Source of the DNA: Sterolibacterium sp.
GTDB lineage: Bacteria > Pseudomonadota > Gammaproteobacteria > Burkholderiales > Rhodocyclaceae
Length of the DNA: 55,370 nt
Direction: 5' to 3'
Assembly: GCA_019105045.1 (NCBI GenBank)
Contig: JAHRWT010000088.1
Location: 1-55,370, forward strand
The notes under the pieces are model-generated. The model did no database searches and was not told where the DNA came from. It worked only from the letters and a program-made list of their open reading frames with translations. This document shows, piece by piece, positions 9,782 to 17,919 of this stretch; position 1 is the first letter of the stretch; each line of letters opens with the position of its first letter. The position numbers and the translations under genes are program-made.

Positions 9782-9795
9782 TAGGGCGACGGCAA
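9767..9795 (-). promoter_or_regulatory. sodB promoter, sigma-70 type
   Basis: Reading the minus strand, a -35 element TTGCCG (9790-9795) and a -10 element TAAAAT (9767-9772) are separated by exactly 17 bases. The -10 hexamer falls in the middle of the palindrome described at the same place, so a protein bound there would block RNA polymerase. The leader to the sodB ATG would be about 85-90 bases. Confidence 0.65.
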
Positions 9796-9889
9796 GATAT
9801 TTTGAATTGAATGTTTTAGGTTGAATGAATTTTTGGATGACGCAGTCATCGGCGTGGCCGGTGTGTTTTGGGTCATGTGTTTCTGTGCA

Positions 9890-10780
9890 TCATGCCGGCT
9901 GGCTGATGCGCAGGAACAGTTGGTAACGTCGTTCGTCGATCAGCGCACGGCCGACTGCGCTGCGGATGGCGCAGCCGGGTTCGTTGCGGTGGTGGCAGTC
10001 GCGGAAGCGGCAGTGGGCAAGGTGTGGGCGAAATTCGATGAAACCTTGTTCAATGGCGCCCCGAGTGAGATGAGCCAGGCCGAATTCCTGCAGGCCGGGG
10101 CTGTCGATGAGCGTACTCTGGCCGTTTGCCGGTGCAAGACGATAAAGGCGGGCGTAGGTGGTGGTGTGCTTGCCGCTGTCCAGGGAGGTGGAGATTTCCC
10201 GGGTCGCGGCCGCGGCGCCGGGGATCAGGGCGTTGATCAGAGTGGATTTGCCCATGCCGGATTGACCGACCAGCACCGAATGCTGATTGGCCAGGTAGGG
10301 TTGCAAGGTGGCGGCGGTGGCGGCGGCCTGCGTGCCCGCGCTCAGTTCAAGCACGGGATAGCCGAGGGCGGCCAGCGGCGCGAGGCGACTGCGAGCGGTT
10401 TCGAGTTGTCCTGTCAGGTCGGTCTTGTTGAGCAGGATCAGGCAGCGCAGGCCTTCGGTTTCGGCGGCAACCAGGGCGCGGGCGAGCAGTTCATCGCTGA
10501 AAGAGGGTTCGCTGGCGACGACCAGCAGCAACTGGGTGGCGTTGGCGACGATGAGTTTTTGCCGCCAGGCATCCGAACGATAGAGCAGGCTGTGGCGTGG
10601 CAGGTGGCGACGTATCTGCGCCTGGTCGTTGGCGACGGGTTCCAGTTCGACGTGATCACCGCAGGCCAGCGCGCTTTTCTTGCCGCGTGGATAGCCGGTG
10701 ATGCGTCTGCCGTCGGCGAGTTCGACTTCGTAATGTCGGCCAAAGGCGGCCACGATCAAGCCTTCCAGCGACTGTGTCAT
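9890..10780 (-). CDS. rsgA: Small ribosomal subunit biogenesis GTPase RsgA
   Basis: RsgA is a circularly permuted GTPase that assists late maturation of the 30S subunit. It is 296 aa with an N-terminal OB-fold region. The G motifs are in permuted order: NKTD (118-121), then the P-loop GQSGMGKS (172-179), then DSPG (226-229). A C-terminal zinc knuckle follows with Cys257, Cys262, His264 and Cys270. The ATG overlaps the stop of the upstream M48 peptidase gene by 4 bases, so it is probably translated from the same mRNA as that gene. Confidence 0.95.
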   Translation of the reverse strand: MTQSLEGLIVAAFGRHYEVELADGRRITGYPRGKKSALACGDHVELEPVANDQAQIRRHLPRHSLLYRSDAWRQKLIVANATQLLLVVASEPSFSDELLARALVAAETEGLRCLILLNKTDLTGQLETARSRLAPLAALGYPVLELSAGTQAAATAATLQPYLANQHSVLVGQSGMGKSTLINALIPGAAAATREISTSLDSGKHTTTYARLYRLAPANGQSTLIDSPGLQEFGLAHLTRGAIEQGFIEFRPHLAHCRFRDCHHRNEPGCAIRSAVGRALIDERRYQLFLRISQPA

Positions 10781-12054
10781 GTGCTTGGCAGTGTCTTGAG
10801 ATGAGCCACGCGCAGCGCGGCGGGCGGGTGGCTGTCGTGAAACAGTGAATGCAGCGGGTCGGGCGTGAGCGTGGCTGCGTTGTCACGGTAGAGTTTGCCC
10901 AGTGCGCTGATCAGGTCAGCAGCGGCGGTGTGTTGTGCGGCATAGGCATCCGCTTGATATTCGTGGCGACGCGAGAGTTGTGAGATCAGCGGCGTGAGTG
11001 GGAAAGTGAAGATCGGCACGACCAGAAAGAACAGCAGCAGTGCCAGCGCGGTGGCCGCCGGGCTGCTGTCTGTAGTTGGCGGTATCAGGCCCAGGCCGGC
11101 GTAGAACCAGGCTTGATGTATCAACATGCCGAGCAAGGCGAAGAAACCCAGACTGAGCAGACCCAGCAGCACGACACGCTGCCAGATGTGGTGATGACGG
11201 TAATGACCGAGTTCATGGGCCAGCACGGCGTCGATTTCGGCGGGCTGCAGGCGTTCGAGCAGGGTGTCGTAGAAGACGATGCGCTTGCCCTGGCCAAAGC
11301 CGGTGAAATAGGCATTGCCGTGGGTGCTGCGCTTGGAGCCATCCATGACGAACAGGCCACTGGATCTGAAACCGCAGCGCGCCAGCAGGGCTTCGATGCG
11401 CGCCTGTAGGCTGGCATCACTCAGGGCTTCAAATTTGTTGAACAGCGGTGCGATCAGCGTCGGGTAAAGGAGCAGGGCAAGCAGATTGAAGCCCATCCAG
11501 AAGACCCAGACATAGAGCCACCAGGCGCTGCCCATGTGGTGCATCAGCCAGAGTACGGCCAGCAGCAGGGGGCCGCCGATGAGGAGCGCGAGCAGCGTTT
11601 GTTTGAACAGATCGATCAGCCAGAGTCGTGGCGTGAGTTTGTTGAAACCGAAGCGCGTTTCCAGGCCGAAGCGCTGGTAGAGATCCAGCGGCAGGTGCAT
11701 GACGAAACTGATCACCAGGGCGGCGGCAATCAAGGCCAGACCATGCCAATAGCTACCGTCTGGCAGGCGTTCGGCGCAGAACCGATTGATCTGCTGCAGC
11801 AAACCTCCCAAGGTGAACCACAGCACAACCAAGGTGCCGATGAGCAGTTCGATCAGCGCCAGGCGAGCCTTGGCGCTGCTGTAATCGGCCGCTTTCTGGT
11901 GTTCGTCCAGACTGATGCGGCTGGCGAAGGCAGCGGGCACGGCATGGCGATGTGCGGCGATGTGGCGCAAGTGACGCAGTTTCAGCCAGCAATGCACGGT
12001 GATATTGGCGACGAGGGCAAACAGGAAAATCTGGGTGAACAGGCTGGCAGTCAT
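10777..12054 (-). CDS. M48 family zinc metallopeptidase, CAAX-protease (Ste24) type
   Basis: A 425-aa integral membrane protein of the M48 family. It has hydrophobic segments near residues 7-22, 65-85, 102-120, 150-172 and 178-200 and further ones in the C-terminal half. The zinc site HELGH is at residues 280-284, and a downstream HEYQADAYA segment carries the likely third ligand, Glu. The Ste24 subgroup cleaves membrane-associated substrates; the bacterial substrates are mostly unknown, with membrane-protein quality control a reasonable guess. It is coupled to rsgA by a 4-base overlap and lies back to back with orn. Confidence 0.9.
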   Translation of the reverse strand: MTASLFTQIFLFALVANITVHCWLKLRHLRHIAAHRHAVPAAFASRISLDEHQKAADYSSAKARLALIELLIGTLVVLWFTLGGLLQQINRFCAERLPDGSYWHGLALIAAALVISFVMHLPLDLYQRFGLETRFGFNKLTPRLWLIDLFKQTLLALLIGGPLLLAVLWLMHHMGSAWWLYVWVFWMGFNLLALLLYPTLIAPLFNKFEALSDASLQARIEALLARCGFRSSGLFVMDGSKRSTHGNAYFTGFGQGKRIVFYDTLLERLQPAEIDAVLAHELGHYRHHHIWQRVVLLGLLSLGFFALLGMLIHQAWFYAGLGLIPPTTDSSPAATALALLLFFLVVPIFTFPLTPLISQLSRRHEYQADAYAAQHTAAADLISALGKLYRDNAATLTPDPLHSLFHDSHPPAALRVAHLKTLPST

Positions 12055-12118
12055 GGAGATGGGGCGTTGTGGAGTGTGAGAGAATGCAATCTTGTTCGTG
12101 AATGAATGGATGAAGTTT

Positions 12119-12667
12119 ATGGCACAGGATCAGAACGCGCTTGTCTGGCTGGATATGGAAATGACCGGCTTGAGTCCGGAAAATGATCGCATCATCGAAA
12201 TCGCCATGGTGGTGACCGATTCGCAACTCAACATTGTGGCGGAAAGTCCGTCCTGGGTGGTACACCAGCCGGATGCCGTGCTCGATGGCATGGATGACTG
12301 GAACAAGGGTACGCACGGTCGCTCGGGCCTGATCGACAAGGTGCGCGCCTCCACGCTGGATGAGGCAGCGGTCGAAGCGTTGTGCCTGGCCTTCATGAAG
12401 CAGCATGTGCCGGCGCGCACCACACCGATGTGCGGCAATTCCATTTGCCAGGATCGGCGTTTCATGGCGCGTTACATGCCCGGACTGGAAGATTATTTTC
12501 ATTACCGCAATCTGGACGTGAGCACGCTCAAGGAATTGTGCAAGCGCTGGCGACCGGAGCTGGCCAAGGGCGTGACCAAGAACGGTCAGCATACGGCACT
12601 GGCCGACATCCTTGAATCCATCGAGGAAATGAAGTATTACCGCGAGCATTTCATCCGCCTGGCCTGA
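12119..12667 (+). CDS. orn: Oligoribonuclease
   Basis: Orn is a DEDDh 3'-5' exonuclease that degrades very short RNA and pGpG to mononucleotides. I chose the ATG at 12119 (182 aa) because [10 protein letters not shown] aligns with the E. coli N-terminus; an upstream TTG at 12092 would add nine unsupported residues. Exo I residues Asp12 and Glu14 (WLDMEMTG), the [10 protein letters not shown] block, LDVSTLKEL and the C-terminal YYREHF are all present. It is divergent from the M48 peptidase gene, with about 64 bases between the two starts. Confidence 0.96.
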   Translation: MAQDQNALVWLDMEMTGLSPENDRIIEIAMVVTDSQLNIVAESPSWVVHQPDAVLDGMDDWNKGTHGRSGLIDKVRASTLDEAAVEALCLAFMKQHVPARTTPMCGNSICQDRRFMARYMPGLEDYFHYRNLDVSTLKELCKRWRPELAKGVTKNGQHTALADILESIEEMKYYREHFIRLA

Positions 12668-12810
12668 TGCTGCAAGCCGGCCGTGCAGGCTGGTGTTGGC
12701 TCAGGCTGGCGCATGTCGGTGTTGCGAGCGATGCCAGGCCGCGCTGCCCCTGATGGGGCCTGACCGACGAATCCATTGATTGCCATCGATCGTGACTGGC
12801 CGCCGCTTGG

Positions 12811-14523
12811 TTATTCCGCTGTGGCAGGCGTGGTTGCAGAGCCTGCGGTGTTGCCGTGAATACGCTGATAAAGGCGGAAACGTTCATTGCGGTCGCTGGG
12901 GCGATGGCCTTCCCAGCGCAGTTGCCAGTGTTCATCCAGTGGCATGGCGATGTTGGCTGTCAGCAACAGCGGACAGTCCCGACCGCTGGCGGCTGCGGCC
13001 GGATGCGTGCTGATTCCAGCGAAGTAGCTGAACGATATGCGTTGCGGCAGCCCCAGCCCGCGCTGGGCCAGACAGCCGGAAAGATTGTCCTGTGCCAGGT
13101 TGTGTTGCAATGCGCTGGCCACACTGCGATAGCTTTTGCCGTAATCGACCCAGGGCAGCCAGAGCGCAATCAGTATCGACCACATCAGGGTCAGGCCGGC
13201 CGCCCAGTGGCTGATGCCGCGCCAGGCTGAGCGCGGGCTGGCGAAGATCAACCAGAACCAGATCAGGCTCAGTACGGCAGCCAGTGCCAGCGCCAGCAGG
13301 GACAGTTCGTGCTGATAGCCAGGCGCGATCTTGAGCGCGTTGCGGGCGATTTTTGCCGGCAGGCCGAAATTGAGGGCGCTGCCACCCAGCCAGATCAGCA
13401 AGGCAAAAAAACTGAAGCTCATCATGCTGAACCAGTCGAAGGCATTGGCTGCGCCTCGCCGCAGCAGATGGGCACTGCTGGCGGCTTGCAGGATCAGCGG
13501 CACGAGCAGCGGCAAGGCCAGGAGTACCGGGCGGGGCGTGCCGAAAAACAACAGTACGCTGAAGCTGGTCAGCGTGCCGATGAGCGGCAGGGCAATCGCC
13601 GGGTGGCCAAGCTGGCGGCGGTTGAGCCAGACCGCCCAGAGGGCGAGCGGCAGGGCCGGCCAGGCAAACCAGGTCAGCAGCTTGGCAAAATCAGGCAGAT
13701 TGCGCCACCAGTCGGTCTGATAGCGCAGGCTGGTGAGCAGGGATTGCCACCAGAGCGTCCAGGCAGCGGGGCGCAAACTGGCGAGCAGCAGCGGCCAGCT
13801 GGCACTGATCAGCAGCGTGCAGAACAGGGCGATGGCCAGGCCGCGCAGGGCAGTTGCGCTGCGCCAGTGGCGGTTGATCGGCAGCAGCACGAACAGCGGT
13901 AGCAGGTGGGCCAGGGCGAGTATGCCGCCGGCCAGAAAACCCAGGCCGCAGCCCAATCCGGCGAGTATGCCGCCGGCCAATGGTCGCAGTGGCAGCAGGG
14001 CAAAACCGCCATAGGCAACGGCGCTGGCGGCCAGCAGGGCGATCAGCGGCTGGGTATCGTGTATCGGCAGCAGCAGGCCGAGGCAGCCGATGGCAATCAG
14101 CGGTGCGGCATTGCCGGTACGGCGGCGCGTGTCGTCTTCGAGCTCGCCGATTTTTTTGTTCTGGGTGGACGACTTGTGCAGCAGCCGGCCAGCAAATGCC
14201 AGCAGGGCGAGAAACAGAGCGCCAAACAGTCCGGAAGTCAGGCGAATGGCATCATGCAGCGGCAGCAGCCCGCCGAACAGGTGCCCGTTCAGGGCGGCGA
14301 TCCAGTAGTACAGCGGCGGAGTGTCGAGCCAGGGCCGGCCGGCCAGTTGCGGTGCCAGCCAGTCGCCGCCCTGGTAGATTTCCCAGGCAATGCCGAAGTG
14401 CAGGACATCGTCGTTCTTCCAGGGGTCGTGGCCGGTCAGACCGGCAAACAGATAGAGGGCGCAAATGAGCGCCAGTGGCAGGCCGCGCCAGGGCGGCAGG
14501 ATGGGAAAGCGGGGCAGCCGCAT
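12811..14523 (-). CDS. ArnT/PMT-like membrane glycosyltransferase
   Basis: A 570-aa polytopic membrane protein with roughly a dozen hydrophobic segments. The N-terminal loop after the first segment contains the family-type Asp pair (WKNDDVLHF, residues 35-43), and PPLYYW follows, as in the GT39/GT83 ArnT and PMT families. These enzymes move a sugar from a polyprenyl-phosphate donor onto lipid A or another acceptor outside the cytoplasmic membrane. No arnBCAD genes lie nearby, so donor and acceptor are not known. It stands alone: its start lies beyond the rpmE terminator, and its stop faces the orn stop. Confidence 0.8.
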   Translation of the reverse strand: MRLPRFPILPPWRGLPLALICALYLFAGLTGHDPWKNDDVLHFGIAWEIYQGGDWLAPQLAGRPWLDTPPLYYWIAALNGHLFGGLLPLHDAIRLTSGLFGALFLALLAFAGRLLHKSSTQNKKIGELEDDTRRRTGNAAPLIAIGCLGLLLPIHDTQPLIALLAASAVAYGGFALLPLRPLAGGILAGLGCGLGFLAGGILALAHLLPLFVLLPINRHWRSATALRGLAIALFCTLLISASWPLLLASLRPAAWTLWWQSLLTSLRYQTDWWRNLPDFAKLLTWFAWPALPLALWAVWLNRRQLGHPAIALPLIGTLTSFSVLLFFGTPRPVLLALPLLVPLILQAASSAHLLRRGAANAFDWFSMMSFSFFALLIWLGGSALNFGLPAKIARNALKIAPGYQHELSLLALALAAVLSLIWFWLIFASPRSAWRGISHWAAGLTLMWSILIALWLPWVDYGKSYRSVASALQHNLAQDNLSGCLAQRGLGLPQRISFSYFAGISTHPAAAASGRDCPLLLTANIAMPLDEHWQLRWEGHRPSDRNERFRLYQRIHGNTAGSATTPATAE

Positions 14524-14654
14524 GAAATGTCCGGGATCAGCGCACAGGCAGAGGGCGTGGGTCGGGAGGGCGTCGTTGCGATCGTTTCAGTGGCATGGAT
14601 GGCTGGAGGGTTGGCTGGATGTGGCAGCGAAATCAGGAATGAAAGTCAGGAATG

Positions 14655-14681
14655 AAAAAGGCAGCCCAGGCTGCCTTTTTT
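14655..14681 (-). terminator. Intrinsic terminator of rpmE
   Basis: A near-perfect inverted repeat, AAAAAGGCAGCC and GGCTGCCTTTTT, with only two bases between the arms, ends in a T run on both strands. On the minus strand it follows the rpmE stop by about 30 bases and separates rpmE from the downstream glycosyltransferase gene. Confidence 0.93.
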
Positions 14682-14709
14682 GCTTCCGGATGCGGGCCTG
14701 GCGTGGGGC

Positions 14710-14922
14710 TCAGGCGCGCTGGACGTTGCCGTATTTTTGGCGGAAGCGCTCGACACGGCCAGCGGTGTCGACAATTTTTTGCTTGCCGGTATAGAAAGGA
14801 TGGCACTCGGAGCAGACTTCGATGTGCAGTGCCTTGCCGGAGGTTGAGCGGGTCTTGAAATTGTTGCCGCAGGAGCAGGTTACGTCGATTTCGACGTAGT
14901 TGGGATGGATGGCGTCTTTCAT
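14710..14922 (-). CDS. rpmE: 50S ribosomal protein L31, zinc-binding type
   Basis: L31 sits in the bridge between the large and small ribosomal subunits. The 70-aa protein has the four zinc-ligand cysteines Cys16, Cys18, Cys37 and Cys40, and the conserved block HPFYTGKQK. It is therefore the zinc-containing form (RpmE) rather than the cysteine-free paralog (YkgM). A good promoter between rho and rpmE and a strong terminator make it an independent transcription unit. Confidence 0.97.
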   Translation of the reverse strand: MKDAIHPNYVEIDVTCSCGNNFKTRSTSGKALHIEVCSECHPFYTGKQKIVDTAGRVERFRQKYGNVQRA

Positions 14923-15011
14923 GATGGGTCCTGTCTGGAGGGGTTCGCGGATCCGCGTGCCCTTGCTGGAATTCAGCCAGTCAGCAAGGCCGTGGGCGCG
15001 GAAAGGAGGGG

Positions 15012-15040
15012 ATTATCCTTGAATCAAAGGGAAATTGCAA
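15012..15040 (-). promoter_or_regulatory. rpmE promoter, sigma-70 type
   Basis: On the minus strand a -35 element TTGCAA (15035-15040) and a -10 element GATAAT (15012-15017) are 17 bases apart, just after the rho stop codon. The leader to the rpmE ATG would be about 85 bases, long enough for L31 autoregulation, although I do not recognise a specific L31-binding structure in it. Confidence 0.65.
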
Positions 15041-15053
15041 TTGCAGAGCGTTC

Positions 15054-16313
15054 TCAGCCACGTCGCATGGCATCGAAGAATTCGCCGTTGTTCTTGGTCG
15101 CCTTGATCTTGTCGAGGAGGAATTCCATCGCTTCCATGTCGTCCATGTTGTAGAGCAACTTGCGCAGTACCCACATCTTCTGCATGACGTCGGGCTTGAG
15201 CAGCAGCTCTTCGCGACGGGTGCCTGAGCGATTGACGTTGATCGCCGGATAGACGCGTTTTTCTGCCATGCGTCGGTCCAGATGGATTTCCATGTTGCCG
15301 GTGCCTTTGAATTCTTCGTAGATCACATCATCCATACGGCTGCCGGTATCGATCAGGGCAGTGGCGATGATGGTCAGCGAGCCGCCCTCTTCAATATTGC
15401 GCGCCGCGCCGAAGAAACGTTTGGGGCGTTGCAGGGCATTGGCATCGACACCGCCGGTGAGCACCTTGCCGGATGACGGTGCTACCGTGTTGTAGGCGCG
15501 CGCCAGGCGGGTGATGGAATCGAGCAGGATGACCACATCTTTCTTGTGTTCGACCAGACGCTTGGCTTTTTCGATCACCATCTCGGCCACCTGCACGTGG
15601 CGGGTGGGCGGCTCGTCAAAAGTCGAGGCAACGACTTCGCCGCGCACGGTGCGCTGCATTTCGGTGACTTCTTCGGGGCGTTCGTCGATCAACAGAACAA
15701 TCAGCTCAACATCTGGATGATTGATCGCAATGGCGTGGGCGATGTGCTGCATCATCACCGTCTTGCCGCTTTTCGGGCTGGCTACCAGAAGGCCGCGCTG
15801 GCCCTTGCCGATCGGGGCGACGATGTCGATGACGCGCGAAGTGGTGTTTTCCTCGGCGCGAATGTCGCGTTCCAGACGCAGATGTTCGTCCGGATGCAGC
15901 GGCGTGAGGTTTTCGAACAGAATCTTGTTCTTCGAGGCCTCCGGCGATTCGCCGTTGACGCCATAGACCTTGGCCAGACCGAAATAGCGTTCGCCATCCT
16001 TGGGCATGCGGATCTCGCCTTCGAGCGTGTCACCGGTATGCAGATTGAAACGGCGGATCTGTGAGGGTGAAACGAAGACATCATCCGGGCTGGCCAGATA
16101 GGAGGTGTCCGGCGTGCGCAGGAAACCGTAGCCATCCGGCAGGATTTCGAGCACCCCATTGGTGATGATGGTTTCACCTTTTCTGGCGCGGTTTTTAAGC
16201 AGGGCAAAAATCAGTTCCTGCTTGCGCATACGGTAGGCGCCGTCAATTTCGTCGGCAACAGCCATGTCGACCAGTTGGCTGACGTGGAGAACTTTGAGCT
16301 CCGAAAAGTGCAT
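15054..16313 (-). CDS. rho: Transcription termination factor Rho
   Basis: Rho is a hexameric RNA-dependent ATPase that ends transcription. The protein is 419 aa, as in E. coli. It begins MHFSELK, has the RNA-binding RNP1 motif GYGFLR (61-66) in the primary binding site, the Walker A motif ASPKSGKT (178-185), the Walker B region LLDSITR and the standard C-terminal end. It lies downstream of trxA on the same strand, with a 294-base spacer that is C-rich in the transcript. Confidence 0.98.
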   Translation of the reverse strand: MHFSELKVLHVSQLVDMAVADEIDGAYRMRKQELIFALLKNRARKGETIITNGVLEILPDGYGFLRTPDTSYLASPDDVFVSPSQIRRFNLHTGDTLEGEIRMPKDGERYFGLAKVYGVNGESPEASKNKILFENLTPLHPDEHLRLERDIRAEENTTSRVIDIVAPIGKGQRGLLVASPKSGKTVMMQHIAHAIAINHPDVELIVLLIDERPEEVTEMQRTVRGEVVASTFDEPPTRHVQVAEMVIEKAKRLVEHKKDVVILLDSITRLARAYNTVAPSSGKVLTGGVDANALQRPKRFFGAARNIEEGGSLTIIATALIDTGSRMDDVIYEEFKGTGNMEIHLDRRMAEKRVYPAINVNRSGTRREELLLKPDVMQKMWVLRKLLYNMDDMEAMEFLLDKIKATKNNGEFFDAMRRG

Positions 16314-16440
16314 GTGGAAAGCCTGAGGGATGTGTAGCGGTGGTGGACGAGTGACCGGCAGGCGCAGACCTGTCAGATTTGCGCGCGGCGGCCTGCAGGA
16401 TGCGGACGCGCCAGTGCGAAGATCTGTGGCTGTCTGACAG

Positions 16441-16490
16441 AAACTCGGGATGAGTGGGAGGCGTGGGAAGCTTTGGGGATTTCTTGAATT
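16441..16490 (-). promoter_or_regulatory. C-rich candidate Rho-loading (rut) segment in the rho leader
   Basis: In the minus-strand transcript this 50-base stretch contains 20 C and only 5 G, with several CCC and CCCC blocks. Low-G, C-rich RNA is what Rho binds. E. coli rho is autoregulated by Rho-dependent termination in its leader. The composition is seen directly; the function is inferred. Confidence 0.4.
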
Positions 16491-16607
16491 TCAGCTGGCG
16501 GCTTGCCGGAAACTGAGGCTGTGTGGGCGGCGCGTGGAGGCTGTCAGTGCAGCGGTATCCTTGCAGGCGCCGCCATCCAGGCAAAGCCGGGCCGGACTTT
16601 AGCCGGA

Positions 16608-16934
16608 TCAGAGGTGGCTGTCAATAAAGGCGGTGAGTTGTGATTTCGACAGGGCGCCAACCTTGGTCGCCTCGACATTGCCGCCTTTGAAAAGCATCAG
16701 GGTGGGAATGCCGCGTATGCCGAATTCACCAGGGGTCTTCTGGTTGTCGTCGATGTTCATCTTGGCCACCTTGAGCTTGCCGGCGTATTCCTGGGCAACT
16801 TCGTCAAGTATGGGGGCGATCATCTTGCACGGGCCGCACCATTCGGCCCAGTAGTCGAGCAGGACAGGTGTGGCGGATTCGAGCACTTCGCTCTTGAAAG
16901 TGGCATCGGAAACATGATGAATGTGGTTGCTCAT
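16608..16934 (-). CDS. trxA: Thioredoxin 1
   Basis: A 108-aa thioredoxin that reduces cytoplasmic protein disulfides. The active site WCGPC is at residues 32-36 (Cys33, Cys36), and the cis-proline region [11 protein letters not shown] is present. The ATG has GAGG upstream. It is followed by rho on the same strand, an arrangement also found in other proteobacteria. Confidence 0.97.
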   Translation of the reverse strand: MSNHIHHVSDATFKSEVLESATPVLLDYWAEWCGPCKMIAPILDEVAQEYAGKLKVAKMNIDDNQKTPGEFGIRGIPTLMLFKGGNVEATKVGALSKSQLTAFIDSHL

Positions 16935-17491
16935 GGCGTCCTCGGTTGGTTGGTGGATGGGGATGGCGTCTGGAAATGCAGCAGTGTGTGTTCAGGTATT
17001 CAGTGCGATATGTTGCGCGCGGCACACCGTGGAAGGAAGAGGCCGGCAAGCTGGTCATCGTTCCATGACGTGGCCATGGAGCGCCGTCAGGAAATGCAGT
17101 CAGGCGGTCTGGCAGCGGTGGATGGTGGCAATAGCTGATGGAGGATAGCGCAGGATGGGTCGGCAACTATCGGTCGCTGAGGGGCTGTTGATGGCCGCTG
17201 GCTGCTTTTGACAATCGACAGCTGTTTGTAACAGCAGTCTGTAACTGTCGCTGTCTGTTGGCAATCGCGGTTGCAATGCCACAACATGCTGGCCAAGCGA
17301 GCGCACATATTACCCGATTATAAAAAACCTGTCTGTCCGCATGGCCTCATTTCACGATCGTTGCCAGCATCGGCAGATCGCTCTGAAACCTTGCCAGTGA
17401 CGCGGGTTTGGCGCATGTTTCACAAGGTGCGGTGGCAAGGCTTGACGTATAATTTCCCCGGCGATTCTGCCGTTCTGCGAGGTGCAGTGAC
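16935..17491. other. Divergent spacer between trxA and fdxA
   Basis: No gene is supported in these 557 bases. A TATAAT at 17448-17453 (plus) lies 38 bases before fdxA and is the likely -10 of fdxA, but no good -35 lies 16-18 bases upstream. A minus-strand TATAAT at 17317-17322 could serve trxA through a leader of nearly 400 bases. Between them, at 17217-17255, CTGT/ACAG words are repeated densely in both orientations and bounded by GACAGC and GCTGTC. Confidence 0.5.
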
Positions 17492-17815
17492 ATGACTTAT
17501 GTGGTAACCGAATCCTGCATACAGTGCAAATATACCGACTGTGTGGATGTCTGCCCGGTCGATGCTTTCCGCGAGGGGCCGAATTTTCTGGTCATCGATC
17601 CGGATGAGTGTATCGACTGTACGCTGTGTGTGGCCGAATGTCCGGTCGATGCGATTTTTGCCGAAGATGATGTGCCGGCCAATCAGACCCATTTCACGCC
17701 ATTGAATGCAGAGCTTGCCAAACTCTGGAAACCGATCATCGAACGCAAGGAATCCCTGCCCGAGGCGGATGAATGGGCCAAGGTGGAGAGCAAGCTCGAC
17801 AAGCTGCAACGCTGA
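17492..17815 (+). CDS. fdxA: 7Fe ferredoxin FdxA ([3Fe-4S][4Fe-4S])
   Basis: A small electron carrier of the Azotobacter FdI type, 107 aa. Cys9, Cys17 and Cys50 are placed to hold the [3Fe-4S] cluster, and Cys21, Cys40, Cys43 and Cys46 the [4Fe-4S] cluster. Cys12 is the additional cysteine typical of the family. The C-terminal tail (about 50 residues) is also typical. It may form a unit with the downstream fadD, about 100 bases away, but no functional link is evident. The redox partner is not known. Confidence 0.94.
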   Translation: MTYVVTESCIQCKYTDCVDVCPVDAFREGPNFLVIDPDECIDCTLCVAECPVDAIFAEDDVPANQTHFTPLNAELAKLWKPIIERKESLPEADEWAKVESKLDKLQR

Positions 17816-17919
17816 TTGCTGGTCAACGGCGTCGTACAGAATGGTATGGCGCAACAAATACCGATTCCGTTCGGCATGGCGCGCGCTGAGCCAGGCCGGC
17901 AGCGATGAATGAGGGCGGC

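Noticed and set aside
17441-17453. TTGACG directly before TATAAT as a -35 for fdxA
   Set aside because: The two hexamers nearly touch, so they cannot be a -35/-10 pair; only the -10 is plausible.
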